From Rhizobiales bacterium SYSU XM002 (GTDB lineage Bacteria > Pseudomonadota > Alphaproteobacteria > Rhizobiales > Beijerinckiaceae), in the NCBI GenBank assembly GCA_009846685.1, contig VWVY01000004.1, positions 1-64,000 of the forward strand: a stretch of DNA of 64,000 bases, written 5' to 3'. The position numbers and the translations under genes are program-made. A model generated the notes under the pieces. The model saw nothing but the letters and a program-made list of their open reading frames with translations. It was not told where the DNA came from and did no database searches. Below are positions 1 through 8,665 of the stretch, in pieces (the first letter of the stretch is position 1; each line of letters opens with the position of its first letter).

Positions 1-66
1 CGCGCCCGCCTCCTGCTCCTTCAGCATCCCGATGATCTGCTCTTCTGAAAAACGTGAGGGCTTCAT
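1..66 (-). CDS. IS3-family transposase OrfA, N-terminal fragment cut by the window edge
   Basis: Only 22 codons are visible, starting with ATG at 66 and reading MKPSRFSEEQIIGMLKEQEAG. This is the characteristic start of the OrfA helix-turn-helix protein of IS3-family elements (usually 85-100 residues), which binds the IS ends and works with OrfB. An AAGGAGA-like ribosome site lies just upstream. The remainder is to the left of the window, so whether the gene is intact is unknown. Confidence 0.75.
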   Translation of the reverse strand, partial: MKPSRFSEEQIIGMLKEQEAGA

Positions 67-127
67 CCGTCGTCTCCTTCGCGACGGACTCTACTCATTC
101 CTGGAGGAAGTTCAGGGTCTCAGGTCA
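1..127 (-). mobile_element. End of an IS3-family insertion sequence (continues off the left edge)
   Basis: Read on the minus strand, the segment begins with a TGACCTGAGACCC terminus at 127, followed by a leader and the start of an OrfA-type transposase at 66. IS3-family ends typically start with TG and lie about 60 bp upstream of orfA, which fits. Outside position 127 the sequence turns abruptly AT-rich. The other end and the target duplication lie outside the window, so completeness cannot be judged. Confidence 0.6.
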
Positions 128-614
128 TCAATTATATAGAAATTTTATGCGGTTCCGGCTAGGCACCACAGATTTTATCTAATTATATCAATTATTTAGT
201 CATCGTACAAAGCTCCGAAGTGTCCGGGACTTAGCGGTGACAGTCCCGAATGCGCACTCTCACACGGCTAGAAAATCGGGCGTTTGGGCCGCTCATTTCC
301 ACGCCGTTTCTGGGCCTGCAAGTCGGAATATGTCACTTTTTGCTGGCAGAACCTGGTGAGAACGGGTTCGCACTTCAACAGAACGGTTCGCAGGAATTGG
401 AGATATCTGCAGGAGCTAAACAACCACGCAGGATCTCGGCGGTGCTGTTCGTTTTTCGACGATTAACGCGTATCGATCCGGGGGCACGGTAAGGCTTGGA
501 GGAAGAGCGAAACGCAAAGTCCTTGTCCGCCATACGGTAAGATTGCGCGGCGCCAGCCACCATGAGATGACGTGGTCACGGATCACCGAAAAGCCTGCGG
601 AGAGTTGCGAGACC
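128..614. other. Gene-free stretch between the IS3 end and the FAD oxidoreductase
   Basis: About 490 bases with no convincing gene. The first 100 bases are AT-rich, with two copies of a TCAATTAT-type word (128-137 and 189-198 region). Short open frames at 250-492 and 284-466 have no recognisable product, no good ribosome site and no coding-like composition. The promoter of the next gene should lie here but no clear -35/-10 pair could be assigned. Confidence 0.5.
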
Positions 615-2054
615 ATGAAAATTTCCCGTCGCGACGTTGTTGCCGGGCTGGGCGCATTGGCTATCTCGGCAAAGGCCGGCAGCGCGCAAACCCAGCAGCG
701 CATCATCATGAATGATGCCAGTCGCCTCAACCCCACGCCGCTTTTTCGGCATTGGCATGTCCGCTCTGGCGAGGCTGATTTCATCGCTGCGCTCAGGCGA
801 GAGCTGAAGGATGCTACGGCAGCGCGCCGCGCCGTCGCGATCGGTGCCGCGCGCCATTCGATGGGCGGGCAGTCACTGATCCGCAATGGCGTGGCAATGA
901 CTTTCGATATTGATCAATGCGAGCTCGATCGCGCCGCCAAGACCTACCGCGTCCATGCTGGCACGCGCTGGCATCAGGTAATCGCGCATCTCGACCCGGC
1001 GGGTTTTTCGCCGGCGGTGATGCAATCGAACAGCGATTTCGGGGTCGGGGCGACCTTTTCGGTCAACGCTCATGGCTGGCCGACGCCCTATGGCCCCTTC
1101 GGCTCCACGGCCCGGTCGATCAGACTCATGCTGGCGGATGGCTCGATCGTCACCTGCTCGCGCACCGAGAATGCCGAGCTTTTCGCTCTCGCCATGGGCG
1201 GTTACGGGCTGATCGGCGTGATCCTCGATCTCGAGGTCGAGATGGCGGAGAACATGCTTCTCAGGCCAAATCTGGAAGCCATGCCGGCGGGGGAATTCGC
1301 GAAACGCTTTATCACCACCGCCAACGACCCAGCTGTCCCGATGATCTATGGTCGGCTGAATGTCGAGCGGGAAAAATTCTTCTCGGAAGCCTTGCTCGTA
1401 TCATGGCGGAAGGAGCCGACGCCGGCTGCCGGTTTGCCGCCGCCGGTGCGCAGGGGCGCGCTGACGGGCATTTCGCGCCAGATCTACCGCGTGCAGGTCG
1501 GCCGCGAATGGGGCAAGAGCCTGCGCTGGTTTGTCGAGCGCTCGCTTGCCCCGATGCTGGCCGATGGTGTCGCGACCCGCAACCGGCTGATGAACGAGCC
1601 GGTGCTCAATCTCGAGAACCGCGACCGCCAGCGCACGGATATTCTTCACGAATATTTCGTGAGCCCCGACCGCTTCGGTGAATTCCTCGAAGGGTGCCGG
1701 CGCATCATTCCCAAGGCCTCGACAGAATTTCTCAATGTGACGCTCAGGCATGTGAAACGCGACCCGACCAGCGTCCTCTCCTTCGCAACAACCGACAGGA
1801 TCGCGGCGGTGATGTCGTTTTCGCAGAAGGTCAATCCCAATGGCGAGACCGACATGATCCGGGTCACCGAGGAATTGATTGATCTCGTCGGTTCGATCGG
1901 CGGGAGCTTCTATCTGCCCTATCGGCTTCATGCCCGGCCAGACCAACTCGCCCGGATCTACCCGGAGGCGCAGCGTTTCGCCGAGCGCAAGCGGCATTAT
2001 GATCCCGGCCTACTGTTTCAGAACACGATGTGGAACACCTATTTCAACGCGTAA
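615..2054 (+). CDS. Tat-exported FAD-binding (PCMH-type) oxidoreductase
   Basis: A 479-residue FAD/FMN-containing oxidoreductase of the GlcD / sugar-lactone oxidase type. The leader (residues 1-25) has the twin-arginine motif SRRDVVAG, a hydrophobic stretch and an AGSAQ cleavage site, pointing to folded export to the periplasm. The FAD domain follows (about 50-230), with the pyrophosphate-binding patch around GAARHSMGGQS and a later GGYGLIG turn; the C-terminal half is the substrate cap. The start at 615 was chosen because it begins the Tat leader; an in-frame start at 543 would bury it behind 24 residues. It is 13 bases upstream of a small membrane protein and is probably the first gene of a four-gene unit. 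The substrate is unknown; an alditol, lactone or aromatic alcohol would all fit the family. Confidence 0.75.
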   Translation: MKISRRDVVAGLGALAISAKAGSAQTQQRIIMNDASRLNPTPLFRHWHVRSGEADFIAALRRELKDATAARRAVAIGAARHSMGGQSLIRNGVAMTFDIDQCELDRAAKTYRVHAGTRWHQVIAHLDPAGFSPAVMQSNSDFGVGATFSVNAHGWPTPYGPFGSTARSIRLMLADGSIVTCSRTENAELFALAMGGYGLIGVILDLEVEMAENMLLRPNLEAMPAGEFAKRFITTANDPAVPMIYGRLNVEREKFFSEALLVSWRKEPTPAAGLPPPVRRGALTGISRQIYRVQVGREWGKSLRWFVERSLAPMLADGVATRNRLMNEPVLNLENRDRQRTDILHEYFVSPDRFGEFLEGCRRIIPKASTEFLNVTLRHVKRDPTSVLSFATTDRIAAVMSFSQKVNPNGETDMIRVTEELIDLVGSIGGSFYLPYRLHARPDQLARIYPEAQRFAERKRHYDPGLLFQNTMWNTYFNA

Positions 2055-2067
2055 GAAGGAGCCCACA

Positions 2068-2478
2068 ATGCTGCTGCGCTGGATCTGTGCCGGCTATTGC
2101 CTCGCACTGCTTTTCGCCGGGCTGCTCAATTATATTCCCGGCCTGACGGATGCGCAGGGGCGCGCTTTCGGGATTTTCGCGCTCGATATCTATGACGACA
2201 TGCTCCATTGGACCTCCGCCGCCTGGGCCGGCATCGCGGCTCTTGTCTCGAAGCGCGCGAGCGAGATCTTCCTCAAGGTTTTCGGCACGCTTTATCTTGC
2301 CGATGGTGCATTAGGGCTTGCCACCGGCTCCGGCTATCTCGATCTCGGCATCCTGATCTACGGTGTGCAAGCCTTGCCTTTCACCTTCAAGATACTCGCC
2401 AATCTCCCGCACATCGCACTCGGAGGTTTCGCGGTTTTTGCCGGCATGTTCCTCATGCGCAGGCCAGAGGCGGCATAA
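2068..2478 (+). CDS. Small integral membrane protein, four predicted membrane segments
   Basis: This 136-residue protein is almost entirely hydrophobic, with about four membrane segments (near residues 5-22, 45-65, 70-95 and 105-130) and short polar loops. It starts with ATG after an AAGGAG ribosome site located 13 bases past the stop of the FAD oxidoreductase, so the two are probably co-transcribed and translated in series. Composition matches the neighbours. I do not recognise a specific family. By context it may be a membrane partner or electron-acceptor component for the exported oxidoreductase, but this is inference. Confidence 0.7.
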   Translation: MLLRWICAGYCLALLFAGLLNYIPGLTDAQGRAFGIFALDIYDDMLHWTSAAWAGIAALVSKRASEIFLKVFGTLYLADGALGLATGSGYLDLGILIYGVQALPFTFKILANLPHIALGGFAVFAGMFLMRRPEAA

Positions 2479-3567
2479 GTGGGGGCCTTGCGGCGCGTTC
2501 TCAAATGGCTTGGCCTTGCGGCGGGCGTGATGCTGCTCGCTGCGGCCATGCCCATTGCCTACATCGAGACGCAGTGTTTCGACAGCCTGCCCAAGGAGGC
2601 GTCCAACTATCGTCCGATCCTGCCGCTGGAGGAGCAACGCGCGCTGGCCGATACCTTCCTGACCTATCCGGAATGGTCGATCGTTCATGCCTATGAGGAT
2701 CTCGCTGTGGTCTCCCGCAGAAGCGGCGAACACGCTTTTGCCTATACCGGCGCCATCAGAGGTTATTGGACGAGCCTTTGCTCGCTCGCGGCGAAAGCTT
2801 CCGCCAAGGGACCGGTTGCGATTGATGTCAAGGCGATGCTCTATGTCATCGGTGTCAGTTTCTCGGTCGAATTGGGCATCAAGGGCCTTTACGAGACGAC
2901 GTTCGGCCGTCTGGCATGGATGGCGGCGGGCGATAGCGTGACAGCGGAGGATCGTTTTGCGCATGATCTCGCGGAAGATTATGCCGCTTTCCTGCGCCAG
3001 ACGCCCTGGTACGAATATCCTTTCGGCAAAAGGCTGGTGGAGTTCTGGCGGGATGTGCCGCTGACCTCGCGGGCCATGATCCGCGCGCTCGAGAGGCGCT
3101 TCGCGCTCAGCCTCGAATGGGGCACGAAATCACTCTATGCCCGCCTGATGGCATTGGCTGCCGATCTTGCCCCGGCAAAGCTGACCCTGCGCTGCGTCAT
3201 CTCCGCGCTCGATAACAGCGAGGTCGCACCTGGCGGCCCGATCCGCCTGATCGAGCGCCGCGCGGATGGTTCCGTCATCATCGAGACGCCGCGCTACCGC
3301 GCCTTCACCGCAATCCTGCTCGACCAACTGGACAAGGGCCGGCACATCATCGAGATCGCTGGCAATGACCACATCTTCGTGACCGTGATCGTACCGGAGG
3401 GCTGGGCGAAACCGCCCGTCGACGCGGAAGCTCTGCTTACCGTTCGGGTTCAGGCACGCCCGGGCTGGGCGCGGCACGGCCTCTATCTTCCGGTTGCGCG
3501 GCTCGGCGCACTGGTTCGCGATGTCCGCGCGGCGGGCGGCAGTTTCGAGCATGCCTATGATTATTGA
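2479..3567 (+). CDS. Conserved hypothetical protein with an N-terminal membrane anchor
   Basis: A 362-residue protein starting with GTG immediately after the stop of the preceding membrane protein, indicating translational coupling. Residues 8-27 form one hydrophobic helix (GLAAGVMLLAAAMPIAY), so the rest is probably periplasmic and anchored. The body contains a Trp/Tyr-rich segment (TYPEWSIVHAYEDLA near 60-75) and a second hydrophobic patch near 115-130; the last 100 residues look like a beta-rich domain. I recognise no catalytic motif. It overlaps the next small gene by 17 bases. The cluster suggests a role with the exported FAD oxidoreductase. Confidence 0.65.
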   Translation: MGALRRVLKWLGLAAGVMLLAAAMPIAYIETQCFDSLPKEASNYRPILPLEEQRALADTFLTYPEWSIVHAYEDLAVVSRRSGEHAFAYTGAIRGYWTSLCSLAAKASAKGPVAIDVKAMLYVIGVSFSVELGIKGLYETTFGRLAWMAAGDSVTAEDRFAHDLAEDYAAFLRQTPWYEYPFGKRLVEFWRDVPLTSRAMIRALERRFALSLEWGTKSLYARLMALAADLAPAKLTLRCVISALDNSEVAPGGPIRLIERRADGSVIIETPRYRAFTAILLDQLDKGRHIIEIAGNDHIFVTVIVPEGWAKPPVDAEALLTVRVQARPGWARHGLYLPVARLGALVRDVRAAGGSFEHAYDY

Positions 3568-3874
3568 CGCGGGTCATGTGGGTTGGCATGTGCTTCTGCG
3601 TGCTGCCGGAACGGCGCTCGTGCTCTGGTTCGGCGCACTTCTCGCGCTGCCATTCGCTTCGGAAGCCTCGCGAAACGTGACGCTTTTCGCGATCAGCGAG
3701 GCCGACGCTCTTAGGGCCATCGCAAGCGCGGATGTCGATATTCTCGGTGGAAGCGGGCGCGTCTTCCGGCTGCGGGGGCGCGCGCCCGGCTTCGCATCAA
3801 GGCTTTATGCCTCCGGTCGCGTTGTCATCCTCGCCGGCAATAGTGGGGGGTGCGGGATTGCGTGGCAGCGCTGA
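3551..3874 (+). CDS. Small hypothetical membrane-anchored protein
   Basis: A 107-residue protein with one N-terminal hydrophobic segment (about residues 12-35) followed by a soluble tail containing a repeated Gly/Arg pattern and the phrase VVILAGNSGGCG near the C-terminus. The start at 3551 gives a 17-base overlap with the upstream gene, typical of coupled translation; an in-frame start at 3494 would overlap by 74 bases and put a polar run before the membrane helix. It appears to be the last gene of the unit that begins at 615. No family is recognised. Confidence 0.5.
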   Translation: MPMIIDAGHVGWHVLLRAAGTALVLWFGALLALPFASEASRNVTLFAISEADALRAIASADVDILGGSGRVFRLRGRAPGFASRLYASGRVVILAGNSGGCGIAWQR

Positions 3875-4191
3875 CGCCCAATTCCTTCGACGGATTCCAG
3901 CGCTGCGTGACGACGGGCCAGGATGAATTGGAATGATTCACTGGGCGTGAGACCGAGCACAGAAGGTGTGTGGCGGCGCCTATGATCGGCCCGAAAAGCG
4001 GTGTGTCAGCTTTTTGGTGAGCGTTTTCCGGAAAAATGATGTGTGAATCGCCCCGAAACTCTTCACGGAAGCGGAAGGACAGAAAGAGGCCGCTTCCCAA
4101 GAAAATCGGTCTAAACGCTCGTCCATCGATTGAATGAAACAATTTTTCATCGAATACTGCATAAACGATCGAGGGAGAATGGCGCTTATAC
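3875..4191. other. Intergenic region upstream of the lytic transglycosylase
   Basis: 317 bases without a gene. Two inverted words, ACGCCCA (about 3871-3877) and TGGGCGT (about 3942-3948), could form a loose hairpin after the preceding operon. Around 3985-4050 runs of CGAAAAGC and GCTTTTTGG resemble decayed rhizobial palindromic repeats. A GAGGGAGA ribosome-site-like run at about 4171-4178 precedes the next gene. No promoter could be assigned with confidence. Confidence 0.4.
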
Positions 4192-5628
4192 ATGGGTAAG
4201 TTCATCAAAGGACTGGCGTCGCTGCTATTGATTGTCATCGCAGCTTGCCTGGAAACCAATGCCGTGTCTGCGCAGAGCGTCACTCAAGCTGGAGCTGATC
4301 TCACTGGCAACGCAAACCGTGCATGGCACGGCGATTTCGACGGCATGATCCAGCGGCGGGTGCTGCGTATTCTTGTGCCGTACAGCAAGACCCTTTTCTT
4401 CATTGATCGTGGACGACAGCTCGGAGTTGTCGCCGAATTCGGTCAGGCCTTCGAGACATGGCTGAACAAGCACCATGCGCGCGGGCATCTGCGGCTCCAT
4501 GTCGCCTTCATTCCCGTGCCACGCGAAGACCTCATAAATGCGCTGCGTGATGGTGTCGGCGATATCGTGGCGGCGAATTTGACCATCACGCCGGAACGGC
4601 AATCGCTGGTCGATTTCGCGGATCCATGGATGCGCAATGTTCAGGAACTGGTCGTCACTGGCCCCAAGGCTCCTGCACTTGCATCAATGGATGACCTTGC
4701 CGGGCGGGATATCCGGGTCCGGATGAGCAGTAGTTATGCCAGCCATCTCTCCGCAATTAGCCGGAACCTGGTCGAGCGCGGCAAGCCAGCCATACGGATA
4801 CTGCCTGCCGATGAGGATCTTGAAGACGAGGACTTGTTGGAGATGGTCCAGGCTGGCTTGTTGCCTCTGGCTATTGTCGATGAGCATAAGGCAACGGCCT
4901 GGCAGCCCGTGTTTCCGGCACTGACCATTCGCCGGGACCTTGTCGTGCATGCCGGTGGCGATATTGCCTGGGCGATCCGGAAGGATTCCCCGCAATTGCG
5001 CCAAGCGATCAATCAATTCTTTGTCGAGCACCAGAGCGGGACCAGCTTCGGAAACACAATCCGGAGGCGCTATTTCGGTGGGCAGCGTGCGACCCGCAGC
5101 GCGCTTAATGATGATGACCTTTCCCGCTTCAATGGCCTGTGGGAGTATTTCCGGAACCATGGGCAGCTTCATCACTTTGACGCCCTGATGCTGGCCGCAC
5201 AGGGCTACCAGGAATCCCAATTGGTCCAGTCCCGTCGTTCTCCGCGAGGGGCTGTAGGCGTCATGCAACTCCTGCCCACGACCGCCGCAGCACCGCCGGT
5301 CAATCTTCGCGACGTTGCCTCCAGCGCCGATATCAACATCCTCGCGGGAGCCCGATACATGCGACACCTGATGGATGTGTACGTCAACGATCCAGCCCTC
5401 GATGAGCGCAATCGTCTGCTCATGACGCTGGCAGCCTATAATGCAGGTCCCGGCAATCTGCGGAAATTCCGGCGCAAAGCCCAGAGCATGGGGCTGGATC
5501 CGAACCGCTGGTTCAATCACACCGAACAGGCGGCAGCAAAAATTATCGGCCGAGAGACTGTGCAATACGTATCGAACATCTACAAATACTATATCGCCTA
5601 TTCATTGCTCAAAAAGCACTCCGAGTGA
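4192..5628 (+). CDS. MltF-type membrane-bound lytic murein transglycosylase
   Basis: A 478-residue protein with the MltF architecture. An N-terminal export signal (residues 1-28) is followed by a periplasmic solute-binding (SBP_bac_3-like) domain at about 45-290, then a C-terminal SLT lysozyme-like domain at about 320-478. The SLT domain carries the catalytic glutamate in AAQGYQESQL, then the GAVGVMQLLP and AAYNAGPGN signatures. These enzymes cleave peptidoglycan glycan strands to 1,6-anhydromuropeptides in the periplasm. VIAAC near residue 19 could be a lipobox, though a VSAQS signal-peptidase I site is also present. The in-frame ATG at 4192 was chosen; an ATG at 4178 reaches a stop after six codons. 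It is convergent with a beta-lactamase-like gene, a suggestive pairing because muropeptides can induce beta-lactamases. Confidence 0.85.
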   Translation: MGKFIKGLASLLLIVIAACLETNAVSAQSVTQAGADLTGNANRAWHGDFDGMIQRRVLRILVPYSKTLFFIDRGRQLGVVAEFGQAFETWLNKHHARGHLRLHVAFIPVPREDLINALRDGVGDIVAANLTITPERQSLVDFADPWMRNVQELVVTGPKAPALASMDDLAGRDIRVRMSSSYASHLSAISRNLVERGKPAIRILPADEDLEDEDLLEMVQAGLLPLAIVDEHKATAWQPVFPALTIRRDLVVHAGGDIAWAIRKDSPQLRQAINQFFVEHQSGTSFGNTIRRRYFGGQRATRSALNDDDLSRFNGLWEYFRNHGQLHHFDALMLAAQGYQESQLVQSRRSPRGAVGVMQLLPTTAAAPPVNLRDVASSADINILAGARYMRHLMDVYVNDPALDERNRLLMTLAAYNAGPGNLRKFRRKAQSMGLDPNRWFNHTEQAAAKIIGRETVQYVSNIYKYYIAYSLLKKHSE

Positions 5629-5665
5629 CGCCCCCCTTGGATGAGAGCCCACCCGGCAACCCGGC

Positions 5666-6649
5666 CTAGTTTTGCATGGCGAAGTAGTCAAAAAGTGTCC
5701 GGGCAACTTCGGCGATGGCGCGATCACGATCTGGCCTGGGCGTGCTGCTGCTCTTGGTGAAAACCACGACGATGAAGCGACGTCCGTCTGGCAACGTGAT
5801 GTAGCCTACATCGTTTGCGACGCCGCTGCTGGTGCCGGTCTTGTGAGCGACGGGAGTGCCACGCGGCAGCAGACCCTTAAGGCGTCCGGGGCCGGTGCGG
5901 GTGCGCGACATGCTCGCCAGCAGAAAATCGCGGGAGGAGCGGCTTGTGGCTTTTGCGTCTTCGATCTGCATCAAGAGTTCGAGCATCGCCAGAGGTGTTG
6001 ATTGATCCCTGGGATCAGCTTCGTAAGCGGAATCCTTTGGCATTTCGGCAAACTTGGTCCGAATATCGGGATTCGAGCGGGCGAATTCGGCGACAGCCTT
6101 CGCCGTCCCGAGAACTTTCATGCCGAGCGTATCGGTCATCAGTTCCTTCGTATTCCTGTCGATGCGCATCCCCGTGATCCCGAGGCTGCGCATCGTGGAC
6201 GTGATGTTCGAAGGCCCGCCCGCCACATCAAACACCATATCGGTGGCGGTATTGTCGCTCTCGGTGATCATGGCCTCGATCAGGTTGGCGACCGAAAGCT
6301 GAATGCCGGGATGAAGGAAATTTGTAGCAATGACGTTGTCGCCCGCAGACAGGTCATCCGGCTTGATCTCAACCAGCTGGTTCAGGGAAAGTTGTCCAGC
6401 ATCCACCTTGCGCAAGGCGGCAACGGCAGCAGGCACCTTGTACACGCTGGCCATCGGAAACAATTCATCGCCATTGAGCGCGATAACATTGTTGCTCCCG
6501 ATCAACTTTGCTGCCACGCCCACGCGCCCGACGAGGGGCGCCGTGATGGCTGCAAGCTGTTTTGTCAGCGCTGTCGGGGATTGGGAAAACGACGGTTGTC
6601 CGGAACCGGCAATCAACGCCAGCGCAATCAGCCAGATCACGGGTCTCAT
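5666..6649 (-). CDS. Class A beta-lactamase-like serine hydrolase lacking the usual general-base Glu
   Basis: A 327-residue exported protein with a signal peptide (residues 1-23) and the class A beta-lactamase fold. The active-site SVYK tetrad is at 68-71, SDN at 131-133 and KTG at 270-272. In the omega loop, where class A enzymes have DRxE followed by LN, this protein reads DRNTKELM (164-171), so the position of Glu166 (Ambler numbering) is Thr and that of Asn170 is Met. It may therefore acylate but deacylate poorly, use the Glu two residues on, or be a penicillin-binding or DD-peptidase-like hydrolase. The ATG at 6649 sits 9 bases behind an AGGGG site; an upstream TTG leaves no spacing. It is convergent with the lytic transglycosylase. 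Confidence 0.7.
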   Translation of the reverse strand: MRPVIWLIALALIAGSGQPSFSQSPTALTKQLAAITAPLVGRVGVAAKLIGSNNVIALNGDELFPMASVYKVPAAVAALRKVDAGQLSLNQLVEIKPDDLSAGDNVIATNFLHPGIQLSVANLIEAMITESDNTATDMVFDVAGGPSNITSTMRSLGITGMRIDRNTKELMTDTLGMKVLGTAKAVAEFARSNPDIRTKFAEMPKDSAYEADPRDQSTPLAMLELLMQIEDAKATSRSSRDFLLASMSRTRTGPGRLKGLLPRGTPVAHKTGTSSGVANDVGYITLPDGRRFIVVVFTKSSSTPRPDRDRAIAEVARTLFDYFAMQN

Positions 6650-6774
6650 AATGATCAACCCCTAGTGTGGTCGGTGGATGTCTTAACAAATCGACCATTT
6701 TGAACATTTCAGGCGAAATGGTCGTGCAAACGCGGCAAGAGACGCGCCGCCAAGATAGACGGCGCGCTTCATTT

Positions 6775-8454
6775 TCATTCGCAGCAGCGGAGGACACGCT
6801 TGTCGTAAACAGGCTGGTTGCCGGGAACGCCGCCACCGAAATCCTGCGGAATGGTATAGAATTTCTGCGTCCAGGCTTCGACGTCGATCGGCTCGCGCCA
6901 GCTGACGGAAAGCTGATGCCGAATGGGCTGGCCGGGATTGACGTCTTTGAGAACCTCGGAGTTCTCGACGACAACAACGCCGTTGACGATGACCCACGGA
7001 ATGCCGGTCGAGGGTAGGGTTCCCTTCGCATAAGTGGCGTTGTCGGTGGCCGTCTTCGGATTGAAGATGGTGATATCGGCAACCATGCCCTTCTGGATGC
7101 GGCCACGCTCCTGCATGGCCTTGAGGCCGGTCAACCCCAGCGGGCGCGCCGAATTGTAGGAGAGCTGGGAGATCGTCTGCATCAGCGGAATGTTGTGCTC
7201 GCGCCCCATGCGCAGCGCCCGCGCAAAACTGCCTGCGCCGCGCGGATGGCTGTTGGGCAGCTTGTCGAACGGCGTATCCCAGGTGATGGCGGGATCCATG
7301 ATGGGCATCGTATCGGAAGCAACAGCCACCCCCGGCATCTTGAGCCAGTTGACGATGTGCTCTTCCGGCATCTTGTACACGAGAACGAGGCGGGCCGGTT
7401 CCTTCTTGAGCATCTCGGCGCGGGTCTTTTCCGTGTACCACTCGCCGGTCAAGGCATCCTGCACGGTATCCTCGTACTTGTAGCCGAGTTGTTTGACCCA
7501 GACTTCCGGCTCCAGGAATACCGCGTTCATCGCGGTCGAACCCGCCGCATAAGGATAGATCTCGCCCCAGACATTCATGCCCCGCTTCTGCATGCGGAAC
7601 AGCAGTTCGTGGACGAGGTTGTAGCCGGGATTGTTGAAATGGCAGGCAATCGCGGGAGCGCCGAGCGCTGCGGCATTGGCCAGCATTTCCTGAATACCGT
7701 TCGACTCGCCCGTATCGGAGCCTGGTGTATTACGGAAATGGAAGGCGCATTGCCGGCCATAGGCGCCCGCGAGTTTCTGGATCTCGAAGGCTTCGCGAGC
7801 GGAAACGCCGTCCCGCATATAGCCCAGCGTCGAACCGACGCCGACGGCGCCTGCGGCAAGCCCGACGTCAAGAACCCGGAGAATCTCATTGCCTTCGGCG
7901 AGGGTCGGGCGTCGCGACGACCAGCCCGTCTTCCCGGAACCGCGGTGGTTGAAGGCCTCGGGCGTGTCGGCGGTGGTGATGTTGTCCAGAACAAGGGCGC
8001 GGGCAAATTCATGCGCGGTCGCGCAGCCATAGTTCAGTTGGTTCTTGCCTTCCCGGGCGGCATACCACTCGCTCACTTTGGTTCCGAGCGTGCCCATTTC
8101 GAGGTCCATGACCGTGGTCCGGCCATCGCGCAGCGCAAGCTTGTTTCCCATCGGGCGCGACCAGTGGTAATGGGTATCAATGAAGCCCGGCGCGACGACG
8201 TGCCCCGAGGCATCAATCGTTCGCTTGCCGTTGAGTTCCGTCTCCGCGATCTCGACGATCCGCCCGGACCTGACACCGACGTTGGCGATCTTGTCGAACC
8301 CGGTTTCGGGGTCCATGACCCTGCCGCCGCGAACAACAAGGTCGAAATCGCCACCCGCAGCCTGCGCGTAGGTCTTGGTCGCGGTTCCGGCCGCGACCAA
8401 GGTCGCTGCCGTGGCGGAGTTGAATGCGCGGCGCGTGAGCTTCTTGTCGGTCAC
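6775..8454 (-). CDS. Tat-exported amidohydrolase, N-acyl-D-amino-acid deacylase-like
   Basis: A 559-residue amidohydrolase-superfamily protein. It starts with GTG at 8454, eight bases after a strong GGAGG. The leader has a twin-arginine motif (LTRRAF) and ends near TYAQA, so export is predicted. The catalytic TIM barrel begins with the beta-strand 1 metal site GFIDTHYHW (HxH), and a late Asp occurs in VAVASDTMPIMD. Classical D-aminoacylases have a metal-bridging Cys in TTVVxGNCG; here the equivalent segment reads TTVMDLEMG, so Cys is Met and a Glu stands next to it. Substrate is therefore uncertain (N-acyl-D-amino acid, or another cyclic amide). A divergent AraC regulator and an M19 dipeptidase homologue lie alongside, suggesting use of peptides or acyl-amino acids. 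Confidence 0.72.
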   Translation of the reverse strand: MTDKKLTRRAFNSATAATLVAAGTATKTYAQAAGGDFDLVVRGGRVMDPETGFDKIANVGVRSGRIVEIAETELNGKRTIDASGHVVAPGFIDTHYHWSRPMGNKLALRDGRTTVMDLEMGTLGTKVSEWYAAREGKNQLNYGCATAHEFARALVLDNITTADTPEAFNHRGSGKTGWSSRRPTLAEGNEILRVLDVGLAAGAVGVGSTLGYMRDGVSAREAFEIQKLAGAYGRQCAFHFRNTPGSDTGESNGIQEMLANAAALGAPAIACHFNNPGYNLVHELLFRMQKRGMNVWGEIYPYAAGSTAMNAVFLEPEVWVKQLGYKYEDTVQDALTGEWYTEKTRAEMLKKEPARLVLVYKMPEEHIVNWLKMPGVAVASDTMPIMDPAITWDTPFDKLPNSHPRGAGSFARALRMGREHNIPLMQTISQLSYNSARPLGLTGLKAMQERGRIQKGMVADITIFNPKTATDNATYAKGTLPSTGIPWVIVNGVVVVENSEVLKDVNPGQPIRHQLSVSWREPIDVEAWTQKFYTIPQDFGGGVPGNQPVYDKRVLRCCE

Positions 8455-8570
8455 TGGATAATCCTCCGTCGGGGTGAATCCGCCCGTTCCCCGGAATTGG
8501 GGAAGCGATTTCACCTCGGCAGAACCTAAACCGGGGCTCCCGGTGGCGGAGAGAAATGTCTTTGCCGTTT

Positions 8571-8597
8571 GCGCCAGTCCGGAACGAATAGTGGCGC
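8571..8597. promoter_or_regulatory. Candidate operator between the amidohydrolase and araC-type genes
   Basis: Inverted half-sites GCGCCA (8571-8576) and TGGCGC (8592-8597) are separated by 15 bases in the 211-base divergent intergenic region. The outer bases TTT and AAA extend the symmetry with one inserted base. Position and symmetry fit a binding site for the adjacent AraC-family regulator, although AraC sites are more often direct repeats. No experiment or comparative alignment supports this yet. Confidence 0.35.
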
Positions 8598-8665
8598 GAA
8601 AGATCAAGTCGCATTGACGTGCCCATACCGGTTCGCATCGTTGACACCAGACACAGCGTGAAGTC

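Noticed and set aside
250-492. 80-codon open frame near the left end
   Set aside because: No ribosome site, no recognisable product, and another frame overlaps it; composition does not favour coding.
4178-4198. ATG closer to the GAGGGAGA site upstream of the lytic transglycosylase
   Set aside because: That frame meets a stop after six codons, so it cannot be the start.
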